Source: an uncultured Lachnospiraceae bacterium
Lineage (GTDB): Bacteria; Bacillota; Clostridia; Lachnospirales; Lachnospiraceae
Assembly: GCA_947384285.1 (NCBI GenBank)
Contig: CANDGI010000011.1
Span: 21,502 to 85,501, forward strand
Length of the DNA: 64,000 nucleotides
Reading direction: 5' to 3'
This document shows positions 1 through 11,388 of the stretch, piece after piece. Position 1 is the first letter of the stretch. Every line of letters begins with the position of its first letter. The position numbers and the translations under genes are program-made. The notes under the pieces were generated by a model, which was not told the origin of the DNA, searched no databases, and saw only the letters and a list, made by a program, of their open reading frames with translations.

Positions 1-2
1 TC

Positions 3-686
3 CGTGACGAGACAGCGCGTAAGCTGGGCATTGAAATGCTGGAATACATTAATGAAGAGGGCTTAAGGCAGGGAATCAACCCCTTTGACCATGGCTCTGC
101 TTATACGGATATTATGAAAACACAGGCATTGAAGCAGGCATTGGATAAGTATGGCTTTACAGCAGCCTTTGGCGGCGGAAGAAGAGATGAGGAGAAATCA
201 AGAGCCAAGGAAAGGATTTTTTCTTTTCGGAGTGAGAGCCATGCCTGGGATCCCAAAAATCAAAGGCCGGAAATGTGGCAGCTGTTTAACACCAGGATAA
301 AGCAAGGAGAAAGCATCCGGGTGTTCCCCTTGTCTAATTGGACAGAAAAGGATATCTGGCAGTATATCAAGAGGGAAAATATTCCGATTGTATCTTTGTA
401 TTTTGCCATGCCAAGGCCGGTGGTTTTGCGGAACGGCCAGTTGATTATGGCAGATGATGACAGGCTCAAGCTGAGAGAAGGGGAGAAGATCGAAATGAAG
501 AGCGTCCGCTTTCGGACGTTGGGCTGCTATCCTTTGACTGGGGCTATGGAATCGGAAGCTGCTGCCTTGGATGAAATTATTGAGGAGACCTTGTCGTCGG
601 TAGAGTCCGAGCGGACAAGCCGGATTATCGATTCAGACGGCGGTGCAGCAAGTATGGAGAAAAGGAAACGAGAGGGATATTTTTAA
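3..686 (+). CDS. cysD: Sulfate adenylyltransferase subunit 2 (CysD), 5' end outside window
   Basis: This is the small, catalytic subunit of the heterodimeric ATP sulfurylase, which adenylylates sulfate to APS with CysN. The reading frame is open from base 3, so the gene is cut by the window edge; the first internal Met is at base 36 but the residues before it ([11 protein letters not shown]) already match the family, so that Met is not the start. The N-terminal third with the PP-loop ATP site lies outside. Visible family hallmarks are the [39 protein letters not shown] and WDPKNQRPE segments. The stop TAA shares a base with the ATG of cysNC (TAATG), so translation is probably coupled. Identification is secure. 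Confidence 0.96.
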   Translation, partial: RDETARKLGIEMLEYINEEGLRQGINPFDHGSAYTDIMKTQALKQALDKYGFTAAFGGGRRDEEKSRAKERIFSFRSESHAWDPKNQRPEMWQLFNTRIKQGESIRVFPLSNWTEKDIWQYIKRENIPIVSLYFAMPRPVVLRNGQLIMADDDRLKLREGEKIEMKSVRFRTLGCYPLTGAMESEAAALDEIIEETLSSVESERTSRIIDSDGGAASMEKRKREGYF

Positions 687-2521
687 TGAAAAATAAATTA
701 TTGAAATTTATTACCTGCGGAAGCGTGGATGATGGAAAATCCACGCTGATTGGACATATGCTTTATGATGCAAAACTGATTTTTGCAGACCAGAAACGTG
801 CGCTGGAGCTGGATTCTAAGGTTGGCTCCAGAGATGGAAAAATTGATTATTCCCTGCTGCTGGATGGGTTGATGGCAGAACGGGAGCAAGGGATTACCAT
901 AGATGTGGCTTACCGTTATTTCAGTACGGAGCGCAGAAGCTTTATTGTGGCAGATACGCCGGGACATGAGGAATATACCAGGAATATGGCAGTGGGCGCT
1001 TCCTTTGCATCCCTGGCAGTAATTTTGACGGATGCAAGCCAGGGAGTGCTGCAGCAGACCAGGCGCCATGCCAGGATTTGTTCTTTGATGGGAATCCGCC
1101 ATTTTGTGTTTGCAGTAAATAAGATGGATTTGGTTGATTATGACAGGAAGCGGTTTAAGAAAATTGAAAGAGAGATTAAAGTTCTGATGGCAGAGTTTGA
1201 TTATCAGACATTGCAGATTATTCCGGTGTCAGCAACCGAAGGGGACAATATCACGCGGAAATCCCAAAGAATGATGTGGTATGGGGAGGAGCCGCTGCTT
1301 CGTTACCTGGAAGAGGTTGAGGTAAGTGAAAAGGGAGAGAAAAAGGGATTTTCCATGCCGGTGCAGCGGGTGTGCCGTCCCAATCAGAATTTCCGGGGAT
1401 TCCAGGGACAGATTTCTTCTGGTGAAATTGCAGTGGGAGAGGAAGTAACTGTTATGCCAAGCAGGGAAAAGGCAAAGGTGACGGGGATTCTTCAGGGAGA
1501 TATAGCAGTAGAAAAAAGCAGCTGCGGGCATGCAGTCACAATTCAGCTGGATACAGAAATTGATATTTCCAGAGGATGCGTCCTGGAAAAGGATTACAAG
1601 CTTTCCGTAGGGAATATGTTTGCCGCTTCTATTTTGTGGATGGATGATAAAAGCCTGGTTGCGGGGAAAAATTTTTGGCTGAAAGCAGGAACCCAGCTGA
1701 TTTCTGCTACGGTGATGAATATTAAATATAAAATTGATGTGAATACAGGGGCGGAGGTATATACCGATGCAATTTATAAAAATGAGATTGCATTCTGTGA
1801 GATATCCACGGGAAGCAGCATTGTATTTGACCGCTTTGAAAATAACCGGGATCTGGGTTCTCTGATTTTGATTGACCGTATTACAAATATGACCTCTGCC
1901 TGCGGAACGGTGATTTACCCTCTGGAGCGAGGGGAAAACCTGACCTGGCATAATATGGACATTACCAGGGAAATGAGAGAGGTACGGTTAGGGCAGAAGG
2001 CCATTACCATCTGGATGACCGGACTTTCTGGAGCTGGCAAATCCACCTTGGCAAATGCGTTGGAAAAACGGCTGTTTGCCATGGGGAAACATACCATGCT
2101 GTTAGATGGGGATAATGTACGGATGGGATTGAATAAAAACCTGGGCTTTTCGGAAAAAGACAGGATTGAAAACATCCGCAGGATTGCGGAGGCAAGTAAG
2201 CTGATGAATGATGCGGGGCTGATTGTGCTGACATCTTTTATTTCCCCATACAGAATGGAGCGGAGGAATGCAAAAGAGATTATAGGGGACAGTTTTGTGG
2301 AGGTTTATGTAAGCACGCCTCTGGAGGAATGTGAGAAACGTGATGTGAAGGGGTTATACCGGGAAGCAAGAATGGGCAGGATTGCCAATTTTACGGGGAT
2401 ATCCAGCAGGTATGAAGAGCCGGAGCAGCCGGACATTGTGGTAGACACCAGCAAGCACAGCCTGGAGGAATGTGTAGAAATACTTCTGGCAGGGCTTGAG
2501 AAGTATTTAGGAGAATGTTAA
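686..2521 (+). CDS. cysNC: Bifunctional sulfate adenylyltransferase subunit 1 / adenylylsulfate kinase (CysNC)
   Basis: This 611-residue fusion activates sulfate: the CysN half is the GTPase that drives APS formation with CysD, and the CysC half phosphorylates APS to PAPS. Residues 1 to about 430 form an EF-Tu-like GTPase followed by beta-barrel domains, with GSVDDGKST (G1), DTPGHEEYT (G3) and NKMD (G4). Residues from about 440 hold APS kinase, with the P-loop GLSGAGKST and the DGDNVR and GLNKNLGFS segments. The start overlaps the cysD stop by one base. CysN-CysC fusions are known in many bacteria. No PAPS reductase is present in the window, so the later reduction steps cannot be judged. Confidence 0.96.
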   Translation: MKNKLLKFITCGSVDDGKSTLIGHMLYDAKLIFADQKRALELDSKVGSRDGKIDYSLLLDGLMAEREQGITIDVAYRYFSTERRSFIVADTPGHEEYTRNMAVGASFASLAVILTDASQGVLQQTRRHARICSLMGIRHFVFAVNKMDLVDYDRKRFKKIEREIKVLMAEFDYQTLQIIPVSATEGDNITRKSQRMMWYGEEPLLRYLEEVEVSEKGEKKGFSMPVQRVCRPNQNFRGFQGQISSGEIAVGEEVTVMPSREKAKVTGILQGDIAVEKSSCGHAVTIQLDTEIDISRGCVLEKDYKLSVGNMFAASILWMDDKSLVAGKNFWLKAGTQLISATVMNIKYKIDVNTGAEVYTDAIYKNEIAFCEISTGSSIVFDRFENNRDLGSLILIDRITNMTSACGTVIYPLERGENLTWHNMDITREMREVRLGQKAITIWMTGLSGAGKSTLANALEKRLFAMGKHTMLLDGDNVRMGLNKNLGFSEKDRIENIRRIAEASKLMNDAGLIVLTSFISPYRMERRNAKEIIGDSFVEVYVSTPLEECEKRDVKGLYREARMGRIANFTGISSRYEEPEQPDIVVDTSKHSLEECVEILLAGLEKYLGEC

Positions 2522-2663
2522 AATGGAAGCAGCCTATGTATGGAGCGGAGTCTTTTTGCAGATACCCGAAAGGAAAGAAGGTCCTCACATAGAAAGAGCG
2601 TACAGCAGATAATAAAAGTACGGATATGGATGAAAATAAAAATAAGGAGTGAATCGGGCAGTT

Positions 2664-3704
2664 ATGAAAAAAAGAACAATAAGAAGAACATGGGTGAAGG
2701 CTATCCTTTTAGCCGCCATGGCATTTTCTCTTGCAGCAGGATGCGGGGATGATTCCAAATCAGACACAGATGGCGGATCTTCCAATGGGATTTTGAATGT
2801 TTCTTATGATCCTACCCGGGAATTTTATGCGGAATATAATGAAATGTTTTGCGGATATTGGAAACAGGAGAAAGGGGAAGAGGTGGAAGTGACACAATCC
2901 CATGGGGGTTCTGGTTCTCAGGCCCGTTCTGTGATAGAGGGGAATGAGGCGGATGTGGTGACCCTTGCCCTTGCCCATGATATTACAGCCATTGAGAATG
3001 CAGGATTAATAGAAGCAGGATGGAATGAAAAGCTGGAAGGAAACAGCGCTCCTTACACATCCACGATTGTTTTCCTGGTGCGGAAAGGGAATGAGAAAAA
3101 CATCAAAGACTGGGATGATTTGGTGGAAGATGGTGTGGAAGTGATTACGCCAAATCCTAAGACTTCCGGCGGAGCCTGCTGGAATTTTCTGGCAGCCTGG
3201 GCTTATGGACAGCAGAATGGCATGACAGAAAAGGAAACCCAGGAGTTCTTAAAAAAGCTGTACCAGAATGTGCTGGTTTTAGATTCAGGAGCCAGGGGGG
3301 CAACCAATACTTTTGTGGAAAATAAGCAAGGGGATGTGCTGATTGCCTGGGAAAATGAAGCATTCCTGTCCCTGGAGACCCATCCAGATGATTTTGAGAT
3401 TGTAACGCCCAGTGTCAGCATCCTGGCACAGCCTTCGGTAGCGGTGGTGGATAAGAATGTAGAAGACCATGGCACAAGGGAGATTTCAGAGGCATATCTT
3501 AAATATTTGTATAGTGACGATGCCCAGAGGCTGGTAGGAAAGTATTATTACCGCCCATCCAAGGAAGAGATTCTACAGGAATTTTCAGAACAGTTTGATC
3601 TGGATATGAATCTGGTTACCATAGATGATTTCGGGGGATGGAACAAAGCCTATGAAACCTATTTTGATGACGGGGCGCTATTTGATGAGATTTATGCGCA
3701 GTAA
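2664..3704 (+). CDS. Sulfate ABC transporter substrate-binding lipoprotein
   Basis: This is the extracellular receptor that delivers sulfate (or thiosulfate) to the CysTWA transporter. The first 30 residues form a lipoprotein signal: a basic MKKRTIRR stretch, a hydrophobic core and the lipobox LAAGC. The mature part has family motifs such as [27 protein letters not shown] and NPKTSGGA. I chose ATG 2664 because the GTG at 2649 lies inside the AAGGAG ribosome binding site (2644-2649). It follows cysNC after about 140 bases and precedes both permease genes, so it is part of the same sulfur-assimilation cluster. The Sbp and CysP types cannot be told apart here. Confidence 0.93.
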   Translation: MKKRTIRRTWVKAILLAAMAFSLAAGCGDDSKSDTDGGSSNGILNVSYDPTREFYAEYNEMFCGYWKQEKGEEVEVTQSHGGSGSQARSVIEGNEADVVTLALAHDITAIENAGLIEAGWNEKLEGNSAPYTSTIVFLVRKGNEKNIKDWDDLVEDGVEVITPNPKTSGGACWNFLAAWAYGQQNGMTEKETQEFLKKLYQNVLVLDSGARGATNTFVENKQGDVLIAWENEAFLSLETHPDDFEIVTPSVSILAQPSVAVVDKNVEDHGTREISEAYLKYLYSDDAQRLVGKYYYRPSKEEILQEFSEQFDLDMNLVTIDDFGGWNKAYETYFDDGALFDEIYAQ

Positions 3705-3793
3705 ATGCTGCATTATGCTTAACCTATCGTGGGAGACAGGCCGCACGGCCATCCTGCTATGCCCATAATTCCAGCAAGGGAGGTTCTTTTGGT

Positions 3794-4645
3794 TTGGAAC
3801 AGCAGATTGTAAAAGTGAAAAATAAAAAAGGGGTTCGGGTGATTCCTGGATTCGGCCTTTCTATGGGTGTCACGCTGGCTATGCTCAGCTGCATTGTATT
3901 AATTCCATTGGCCTCCATATTTATCAGCGTCAGCAAGATAAGTTTGCAGGAATTTGTGGAAATTGTTACTTCACGGCAGGTAATGTCGGGCTATATGGTA
4001 AGTTTTACCTGTGCCTTTTTTGCAGCCATAATAAATGGGGCGTTCGGGCTGGTTCTTGCCTGGGTGCTGGTGCGGTATGATTTTCCAGGAAAACGGATTA
4101 TGGATGGGATGATTGAACTGCCCTTTGCCCTTCCTACTGCGGTTGCGGGGATTTCCCTGACCTTTCTTTATTCGGACCAAGGGTGGATCGGCCAGTTATT
4201 TGATAAAGCGGGCGTGCGGATTGCTTACACCAGAATCGGGATTACGATAGCTATGGTGTTTGTAGGAATTCCTTTTGTGGTGAGATCCGTACAGCCGGTA
4301 TTGGCAAAATTGGACAGGCAATATGAGGAAGCAGCTATGATGCTGGGAGCGGGCCGGTGGCGCACTTTTTTCCGTGTGGTTTTACCGGAGCTGTTTCCAG
4401 CTCTTTTGGCGGGATTTGGCTTGGCTTTTGCCAGGGGGATAGGGGAATACGGAAGTGTGGTTTTCATTGCCGGTAATATTCCCTATGAGACGCAGATTGC
4501 CCCTCTTTTGATTATGTCAAAGTTAGAGCAGTTTAAATATTCTGACGCCACTGCCATTGCCTTGGTGCTTTTGCTGGTATCTTTTTTGCTGATGTTTCTG
4601 ATTAATTCTTTGCAGATTTATATGCAGAGATTTGTGAAAAATTAA
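3794..4645 (+). CDS. cysT: Sulfate ABC transporter permease CysT
   Basis: This 283-residue inner-membrane permease has about six hydrophobic segments and forms half of the sulfate channel with CysW. The ABC permease (EAA) loop is visible around EEAAMMLGAGRWRTFFRVVLP, followed by the G-E-Y-G-S-V segment typical of CysT/CysW proteins. The start is TTG at 3794, preceded by an AAGGGAGG binding site about ten bases upstream; no better ATG is in frame. About 90 bases separate it from the binding-protein gene, and a short piece of a dispersed repeat lies in that gap. CysT rather than molybdate ModB is supported by the neighbouring cysW and cysD-cysNC. Confidence 0.92.
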   Translation: MEQQIVKVKNKKGVRVIPGFGLSMGVTLAMLSCIVLIPLASIFISVSKISLQEFVEIVTSRQVMSGYMVSFTCAFFAAIINGAFGLVLAWVLVRYDFPGKRIMDGMIELPFALPTAVAGISLTFLYSDQGWIGQLFDKAGVRIAYTRIGITIAMVFVGIPFVVRSVQPVLAKLDRQYEEAAMMLGAGRWRTFFRVVLPELFPALLAGFGLAFARGIGEYGSVVFIAGNIPYETQIAPLLIMSKLEQFKYSDATAIALVLLLVSFLLMFLINSLQIYMQRFVKN

Positions 4646-4701
4646 AAGGTGTTTGAAAACTTAGATGTTTCGGTTTTTGGCACATACCAGGGAGAATAGA
4701 T

Positions 4702-5589
4702 ATGTCAAAGAAAAAACAGAGGACTTATCAACAGGATATCGTGGGAGATAGTATTAATTCCCTGCGGAAGGTAGTGGAGCCGCCCAAAGAAAATGGAAGC
4801 CATTTGATGAAATATTTGTTGATTGGCATCAGCGCGGCCTTCCTGTTCCTGATGCTGGCGCTGCCCTTGGCAGTAGTGGTTATGAATGCATGCAAAGAAG
4901 GATGGGATGCCTATCGGGAAGCCGTGATGGACGAATATACCATGAAAGCTTTGCAGCTTACCTTGCTTGCAACTGTAATTACAGTTGCGGTGAATACAAT
5001 TTTTGGGCTCTTTGCATCCTTTTTACTTTCAAAATTTTATTTCCGGGGACGGCAGGTACTGGCTGCGTTGATCGATATTCCCTTTTCCATATCTCCGGTG
5101 ATTGCCGGGCTGGTTTTTATTTTGACCTTTGGGAATATGGGGTGGATGGGGGATGTTCTGGACAAATACAATATTAAAATTGTATTTGCCGTTCCGGGAG
5201 TGGTTTTGGTGACTGTGTTTGTTACCTTTCCCTTTGTGTTCCGGGAACTGTTTCCAGTATTAAATGCCCAGGGAAAAGACGAGGAAGAGGCGGCGGCCTT
5301 GATGGGCGCTGGTGGATTTACCATTTTCCGCAGGATTACACTGCCCCATATCAAATGGGCGCTTTTGTACGGAATCATCCTTTGCAGCGCCCGGGCAATG
5401 GGAGAGTTCGGTGCCGTATCTGTAATTTCTGGCCATCTGCGAGGGAAAACAAATACGCTCCCTCTTCATGTGGAAATTCTTTACAATGAATTCAATACAA
5501 CAGCAGCTTTTGCAGTATCATCGATTCTTGTGCTTTTGGCGGTGTTGATACTGGTTGTGAAAAGCCTGGTAGAATGGAAGAAAGAGTAA
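4702..5589 (+). CDS. cysW: Sulfate ABC transporter permease CysW
   Basis: This is the second membrane subunit of the sulfate transporter, 295 residues. A longer than usual polar N-terminus (about 35 residues, with a stretch of charged and Asn/Gln residues) precedes the first transmembrane helix. The EAA loop is recognisable as DEEEAAALMGAGGFTIFRRITLP, and MGEFGAVSVISGHLRG is the conserved CysW loop. The stop codon falls 14 bases before the chosen cysA start, so the two are translated from one message. With cysT it forms the heterodimeric channel energised by CysA. Confidence 0.92.
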   Translation: MSKKKQRTYQQDIVGDSINSLRKVVEPPKENGSHLMKYLLIGISAAFLFLMLALPLAVVVMNACKEGWDAYREAVMDEYTMKALQLTLLATVITVAVNTIFGLFASFLLSKFYFRGRQVLAALIDIPFSISPVIAGLVFILTFGNMGWMGDVLDKYNIKIVFAVPGVVLVTVFVTFPFVFRELFPVLNAQGKDEEEAAALMGAGGFTIFRRITLPHIKWALLYGIILCSARAMGEFGAVSVISGHLRGKTNTLPLHVEILYNEFNTTAAFAVSSILVLLAVLILVVKSLVEWKKE

Positions 5590-5603
5590 GGAGAGCAGGG
5601 AAT

Positions 5604-6326
5604 ATGTATGTGGAAATGAAAGAGATTTGCAAAACCTTTGACGGGTTCCAGGCTTCAGATCATGTGAGCTTTGGAATTGAAAAAGGCCAGATGGCAGCAC
5701 TGCTAGGCCCCAGCGGAAGCGGGAAAACTACGATTCTGCGGATGCTGGCAGGTTTAGATATGCCGGATTCCGGCGATATTATGATTAATGGGATCTTGGT
5801 CAATGATTTGCCGGGAAATAAACGGGGCATTGGTTTTGTGTTTCAAAATTATGCATTGTTCCGTTATATGACAGTGGCGGATAATATTGCATTTGGTTTG
5901 GAGGTCCAGAAAAAAGGCAAGGCAGAGATTAAAGAGCGGGTGGAGGAGCTTTTGGAGTTGATTTCCATGGAGGATTTGGGTAAGCGCTATCCCCATCAAT
6001 TGTCCGGCGGACAAAAGCAGCGCGTGGCATTTGCCCGGGCGTTAGCCCCAAGGCCGGGACTGCTTTTACTGGATGAGCCTTTTGCGGCAATTGACGCCAA
6101 GGTGCGCCGGGAACTGCGGAACTGGCTGAAAGAGATGATTGGCAGGGTTGGAATTACCAGTATTTTTGTAACCCATGACCAGGAGGAAGCCATGGAAGTG
6201 GCAAATCAGGTGATTATCATAAACCAGGGAAAGATAGAGCAGATTGGGACGCCAAAGGAAATCTGCTTTCACCCTCAGACAGAATTTGTGTCAGATTTTA
6301 TTGAAACAGACCGTTGGATAGTTTAA
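5604..6326 (+). CDS. cysA: Sulfate ABC transporter ATP-binding protein CysA (short form)
   Basis: This ATPase energises sulfate import through CysT/CysW. Visible motifs are Walker A GPSGSGKT, the ABC signature LSGGQKQR, Walker B LLLLDEPF and the switch His in FVTHDQEEAM. ATG 5604 was chosen because AAGGAGA (5588-5594) sits at ideal distance and the protein then begins MYVEMKEICKTF; an upstream ATG at 5574 lies inside cysW. At 240 residues it is much shorter than the roughly 350-residue enterobacterial CysA and lacks the C-terminal regulatory (TOBE-like) domain, as in many Clostridia. It closes the cys operon. Confidence 0.92.
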   Translation: MYVEMKEICKTFDGFQASDHVSFGIEKGQMAALLGPSGSGKTTILRMLAGLDMPDSGDIMINGILVNDLPGNKRGIGFVFQNYALFRYMTVADNIAFGLEVQKKGKAEIKERVEELLELISMEDLGKRYPHQLSGGQKQRVAFARALAPRPGLLLLDEPFAAIDAKVRRELRNWLKEMIGRVGITSIFVTHDQEEAMEVANQVIIINQGKIEQIGTPKEICFHPQTEFVSDFIETDRWIV

Positions 6327-6343
6327 CGAAGGAGAGGAACCAA

Positions 6344-6814
6344 ATGAACTACGAGGAAAGCAAATACGGCCAGATAGCAGAAGAAAATTTTAAAAAAGGC
6401 TATAACTGCACCCAGGCGGTTGTCCTGGCATTTTCAGAATTGTATGGGATGGACGAGAAGACAGCCGCAAGGCTCAGCTCTTCCTTTGGCGGCGGCATGG
6501 GCAGGCTGCGGGAAGTCTGCGGCTCTGTCAGCGGAATGTTTCTGGTAGCAGGCATGCTTTACGGATACGAAGAGCCAAAGGATTTCCAGGGCAAAAAAGA
6601 ACACTATGAAAGAATCCAGCAGCTGGCAAAAGCATTTGAAGCGGAAAACGGCTCCATCGTCTGCCGTGAGCTGCTGGGCCTAAACAAGAAAGAAGATGAG
6701 CCGACACCAGAACAGCGGACAGAAACATACTACAAAAAACGCCCCTGCGCAAAATTAGTACGCATGTCCGCCGCAATCCTGGAAGAATACATCAAAGAAC
6801 ACCCCTTGCGTTAG
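6344..6814 (+). CDS. C_GCAxxG_C_C family protein
   Basis: This 156-residue soluble protein belongs to the family named for its spaced cysteines (PF09719-type). The first Cys lies in GYNCTQAVVLAF, the glycine-rich SSFGGGMGRLREVCGSVSGMF follows, and further cysteines occur in the C-terminal half (IVCRELLG and RPCAKLV). The cysteine spacing suggests metal or redox-centre binding, but no biochemical function is established that I can name. ATG 6344 follows GAAGGAGAGG; an upstream ATG (6314) lies inside cysA. The 17-base gap to cysA suggests co-transcription with the sulfate genes, so a link to sulfur or redox metabolism is an inference from position only. Confidence 0.85.
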   Translation: MNYEESKYGQIAEENFKKGYNCTQAVVLAFSELYGMDEKTAARLSSSFGGGMGRLREVCGSVSGMFLVAGMLYGYEEPKDFQGKKEHYERIQQLAKAFEAENGSIVCRELLGLNKKEDEPTPEQRTETYYKKRPCAKLVRMSAAILEEYIKEHPLR

Positions 6815-6860
6815 TCTTACAATCTGCTATAAGTATACAGAATATTTTTTTTGATATGCA

Positions 6861-6913
6861 GGCAATTCAGGGGTCCCCTTCGTTTACGTGAGGAAGGGGA
6901 CCCCTGAATTGCC
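6861..6913. repeat. Perfect 20-bp inverted repeat (long hairpin)
   Basis: The arms are 6861-6880 and 6894-6913, perfectly complementary over 20 bp with a 13-base loop, and the GC-rich core is itself nearly palindromic. There is no T-run after either arm, so it is not a standard intrinsic terminator, though it sits 46 bases after the preceding stop and may still end or stabilise that transcript. Confidence 0.8.
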
Positions 6914-6997
6914 GTCCGTCTCTAAAAAAACAAAATATTTCTGTAATACCCAGCATTTCTGAAAATCTAAACTTTTTATAAAATATGAAAATGTATA

Positions 6998-7026
6998 TTG
7001 ACAAAGAAAATGGGTAGTGCTAAATT
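6998..7026 (+). promoter_or_regulatory. groESL vegetative promoter
   Basis: A TTGACA -35 box (6998-7003) and a TAAATT -10 box (7021-7026) are separated by 17 bp. Transcription should begin just before the CIRCE element, which is the usual arrangement for HrcA-controlled groE promoters. Confidence 0.8.
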
Positions 7027-7040
7027 ATGTACATAAGCAA

Positions 7041-7067
7041 TTAGCACTCGATATAAATGAGTGCTAA
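7041..7067 (+). promoter_or_regulatory. CIRCE operator (HrcA binding site)
   Basis: TTAGCACTC (7041-7049), a 9-base spacer, and GAGTGCTAA (7059-7067) match the CIRCE consensus exactly. It lies just downstream of the groESL promoter, so HrcA repression with heat induction is expected. hrcA itself is not in this window. Confidence 0.96.
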
Positions 7068-7108
7068 TAACTAAAGGAAGAATCATTGAAATAGAAGAGA
7101 TGACATAA

Positions 7109-9091
<1,983 letters not shown>

Positions 9092-9106
9092 GTCCCCAAT
9101 ACAATA

Positions 9107-9157
9107 AGACAAAAAGGAACTGTGGAAGGTTAGAACTTCCTCGGTTCCTTTTTGTCT
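9107..9157 (+). terminator. Intrinsic terminator after groEL
   Basis: The 14-base arms 9107-9120 and 9144-9157 are complementary, with the A-rich left end and T-run in the right arm giving a symmetric, probably bidirectional terminator 15 bases after the groEL stop. A small inner stem (GGAAG/CTTCC) lies in the loop. Confidence 0.85.
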
Positions 9158-9188
9158 GAAAAGAATAGCTAGGAAAGAGATTTGTTTA

Positions 9189-9217
9189 TTGACAGTCCGC
9201 GGATTATACAATAGAAT
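9189..9217 (+). promoter_or_regulatory. Promoter of the FapA-repeat / receiver-HD / Hpt operon
   Basis: TTGACA (9189-9194) and TAGAAT (9212-9217) are spaced by exactly 17 bp, 43 bases ahead of the GTG start at 9260. This is a strong sigma-A-type promoter and indicates that the three-gene signalling operon is transcribed separately from groESL. Confidence 0.75.
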
Positions 9218-9259
9218 TAATGAATAGGATTAAGAAAAATCATAGGAGAATAGAGAGAA

Positions 9260-11377
9260 GTGAACAGTCAGCAAATCAGGAAATATGAAGCGATGGGATT
9301 TGATAAGGGTCAGATGGAGGCAATTCGTCAGGGGCTGGAAAAAGGACTGGATGTATCCTGGTATACTTCAGTGAATTATGACTGGTTTCAAATGGAGGAA
9401 ATAAAAAGGGGGCTGGAATGGGGACTAGATGTGTCCGTCTATGCAAAACCTCAGATTTCTTATGACCGAATGCGCCAGATCCGCAAAGCGTTGCGAGAAG
9501 GAATTGATTTATCCAGGCATCAGGAGCTGGAAGCAGGGTATCTGCGCCAAATCCGCAAAGCAGCATTGGGACATGTGGACATCTTTTCTTATATTGAAGA
9601 GGGATATGAGCCAGATCAGTTAGAAGAGATCCGTCTGGGTCTGGAGCATAAGGCAGATATTACACCATATTTAATCAAAGAATTTTTGGGGGAATCTTTA
9701 CGTGAAATCCGCCTGGGAGTGGAAGAAGGGCTGGATGTATCTGTATATGCTAAAATTTATTTTGGCTGGCAGCAAATGCGTGAAATTCGTCTTGGGCTGG
9801 AACAGCGTGTGGATGTATCCGTGTATGCCAGAGAGCTTTACCGCTGGCAGCAGATGCGGGAGATTCGTCTTGGGCTGGAGGAAGGGCTGGATGTATCTGT
9901 GTATCAAAGTATGATGTACTCTGCCAATGAAATGAAGCAGATGCGCATCAAAATGCAAGAGCAGGGGAAAGAGGAAGAAAGTGCAGATTTACAGATAGAA
10001 ACCCTGGAAAAGCAGGCAAGGCTGGCATCGGAATGCATGGTAACAGTCAGCCAGGATAAAATGGAAGCATATGTCACCTTAGAAAAAGGGACATCTAAAA
10101 CCAAGAATGAGATTATGCGGCTTTTGGCCAAAGAAAATGTTTTGTTTGGAATACGGCAGGATAATATTGAGAAATATTTAAAGGAAGCAGAGAAGGGAAC
10201 CAAACGGTTTCTTGCGGCTGAGGGTGTCCGGCCGGAACGTGGGAGAGATGGCTATTATGAGTTCTTTTTCCGAACAGGAATTCCTCAGATTCCTGCAATT
10301 CGCGAGGATGGCTCTATTGATTACCAGAATACCGTATATTTTGAGCAGGTACAGGCAGGGCAAGTCATTGCAGTGTATCATGAAGCCCAGCCAGGAATCG
10401 GTGGAAGAATGGTAGATGGAACGGAGCTGCCAGCCCAGGGCGGGCAAGAAAAGCAAATGTTAAAAGGGAGAGGATTTTTGCTTTCTCAGGATAAGAAGAC
10501 CTATATTGCCCGAGAATCCGGCAAAATTGAATTGAAAAATAATGAAATCACCATTCAGCCTCTTCTGGTAGTTGGAGAAGTGACCATATCCACGGGCAAT
10601 CTGCGTTTTAACGGAAGCATTTGGGTACGTGGAAATGTGGGAAGCGGTGTGGTGATCCAGGCAAAGGATGAATTGATTATAGAAGGAAATGTGGAATCTG
10701 CCCATTTGCAGAGCGGAGGAAAAATTGTTATTAAAAAGGGTGTATCTGGTGGCGGATTGGCTGTGATTGAAGCAGGAGGGGATATCCATGGCAAATTTTT
10801 TGAAGGCGCCGCACTGGTGGCGAATGGAGAAATATGTGCCAATTATGTTATGAATAGCAATCTGGTAGCGGGAAAGCAAATCGTGATCTCTGGAAGCAGA
10901 GGGGCAATTATTGGAGGAAATGCAGCGGCAGTCAATGGAATTTCGGCCCATCATATTGGAAACAGGGCAGGGCTGTTGACCAATCTTACCATCGGCATCA
11001 GTAAGGCTATGATTGAAAAAGAAGAAGAGGCAGAGATTAAGCTGAAAAAATTTCAGTCAGAATTGGAAATATTTGAGGAGGCCTACAAAAAACTTCAGAA
11101 GCAGTATCCGCCGGAGGTTCGGAATGGGATGGATCTGTATCTCAAGGTGGAACAGGCCACCTATATTAAGCGTAAGCAGATGGAACAGCAGGTTGAGCGA
11201 ACGAAAGAGCTGGAGGAAAGGCGCAAGAAAGCAAATGAAGCAAAGATGGTTGTATATGGGGTTCTAAATGCTGGGACTGTTGTTCAGATGAATGGCATGC
11301 AGTGGACAGCAGCCAGTTCTGTAAAAAATGTCACTGTGCGCTTATCCAATAAGGAAATAGGCGTATTTCGGAATTAA
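9260..11377 (+). CDS. 26-residue-repeat protein with FapA (DUF342) domain
   Basis: This 705-residue protein has two parts. Residues about 18-216 contain eight tandem units of about 26 residues (conserved Ile at 22, 48, 74, 98, 124, 150, 176, 202) with the pattern Q-M-x-E-I-R-x-G-L-E-x-G-L-D-V-S-x-Y; a ninth, degraded unit follows. From about residue 255 it is a FapA/DUF342-type protein: an N-terminal alpha/beta region, then a Gly/Val-rich beta-solenoid (about 400-570), then a charged coiled coil (about 580-660). FapA-family proteins are linked to polar localisation and motility signalling, but no flagellar gene is present here. GTG 9260 follows AGGAGA. The receiver-HD gene begins 11 bases after its stop. 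It has no transmembrane segment. Confidence 0.8.
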   Translation: MNSQQIRKYEAMGFDKGQMEAIRQGLEKGLDVSWYTSVNYDWFQMEEIKRGLEWGLDVSVYAKPQISYDRMRQIRKALREGIDLSRHQELEAGYLRQIRKAALGHVDIFSYIEEGYEPDQLEEIRLGLEHKADITPYLIKEFLGESLREIRLGVEEGLDVSVYAKIYFGWQQMREIRLGLEQRVDVSVYARELYRWQQMREIRLGLEEGLDVSVYQSMMYSANEMKQMRIKMQEQGKEEESADLQIETLEKQARLASECMVTVSQDKMEAYVTLEKGTSKTKNEIMRLLAKENVLFGIRQDNIEKYLKEAEKGTKRFLAAEGVRPERGRDGYYEFFFRTGIPQIPAIREDGSIDYQNTVYFEQVQAGQVIAVYHEAQPGIGGRMVDGTELPAQGGQEKQMLKGRGFLLSQDKKTYIARESGKIELKNNEITIQPLLVVGEVTISTGNLRFNGSIWVRGNVGSGVVIQAKDELIIEGNVESAHLQSGGKIVIKKGVSGGGLAVIEAGGDIHGKFFEGAALVANGEICANYVMNSNLVAGKQIVISGSRGAIIGGNAAAVNGISAHHIGNRAGLLTNLTIGISKAMIEKEEEAEIKLKKFQSELEIFEEAYKKLQKQYPPEVRNGMDLYLKVEQATYIKRKQMEQQVERTKELEERRKKANEAKMVVYGVLNAGTVVQMNGMQWTAASSVKNVTVRLSNKEIGVFRN

Positions 11378-11388
11378 GGAGGAAGAAT

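Noticed and set aside
1229-1951. 240-codon minus-strand frame inside cysNC
   Set aside because: It overlaps a well-conserved gene completely, has no recognisable motif and no ribosome binding site; it is a shadow frame.
2540-2752. 70-codon frame between cysNC and the sulfate-binding gene
   Set aside because: It runs into the lipoprotein gene in another frame, has no family match and lacks a suitable ribosome binding site.
6861-6913. Standard terminator after the C_GCAxxG gene
   Set aside because: The stem is strong but has no T-run on either side, so it is reported as an inverted repeat.
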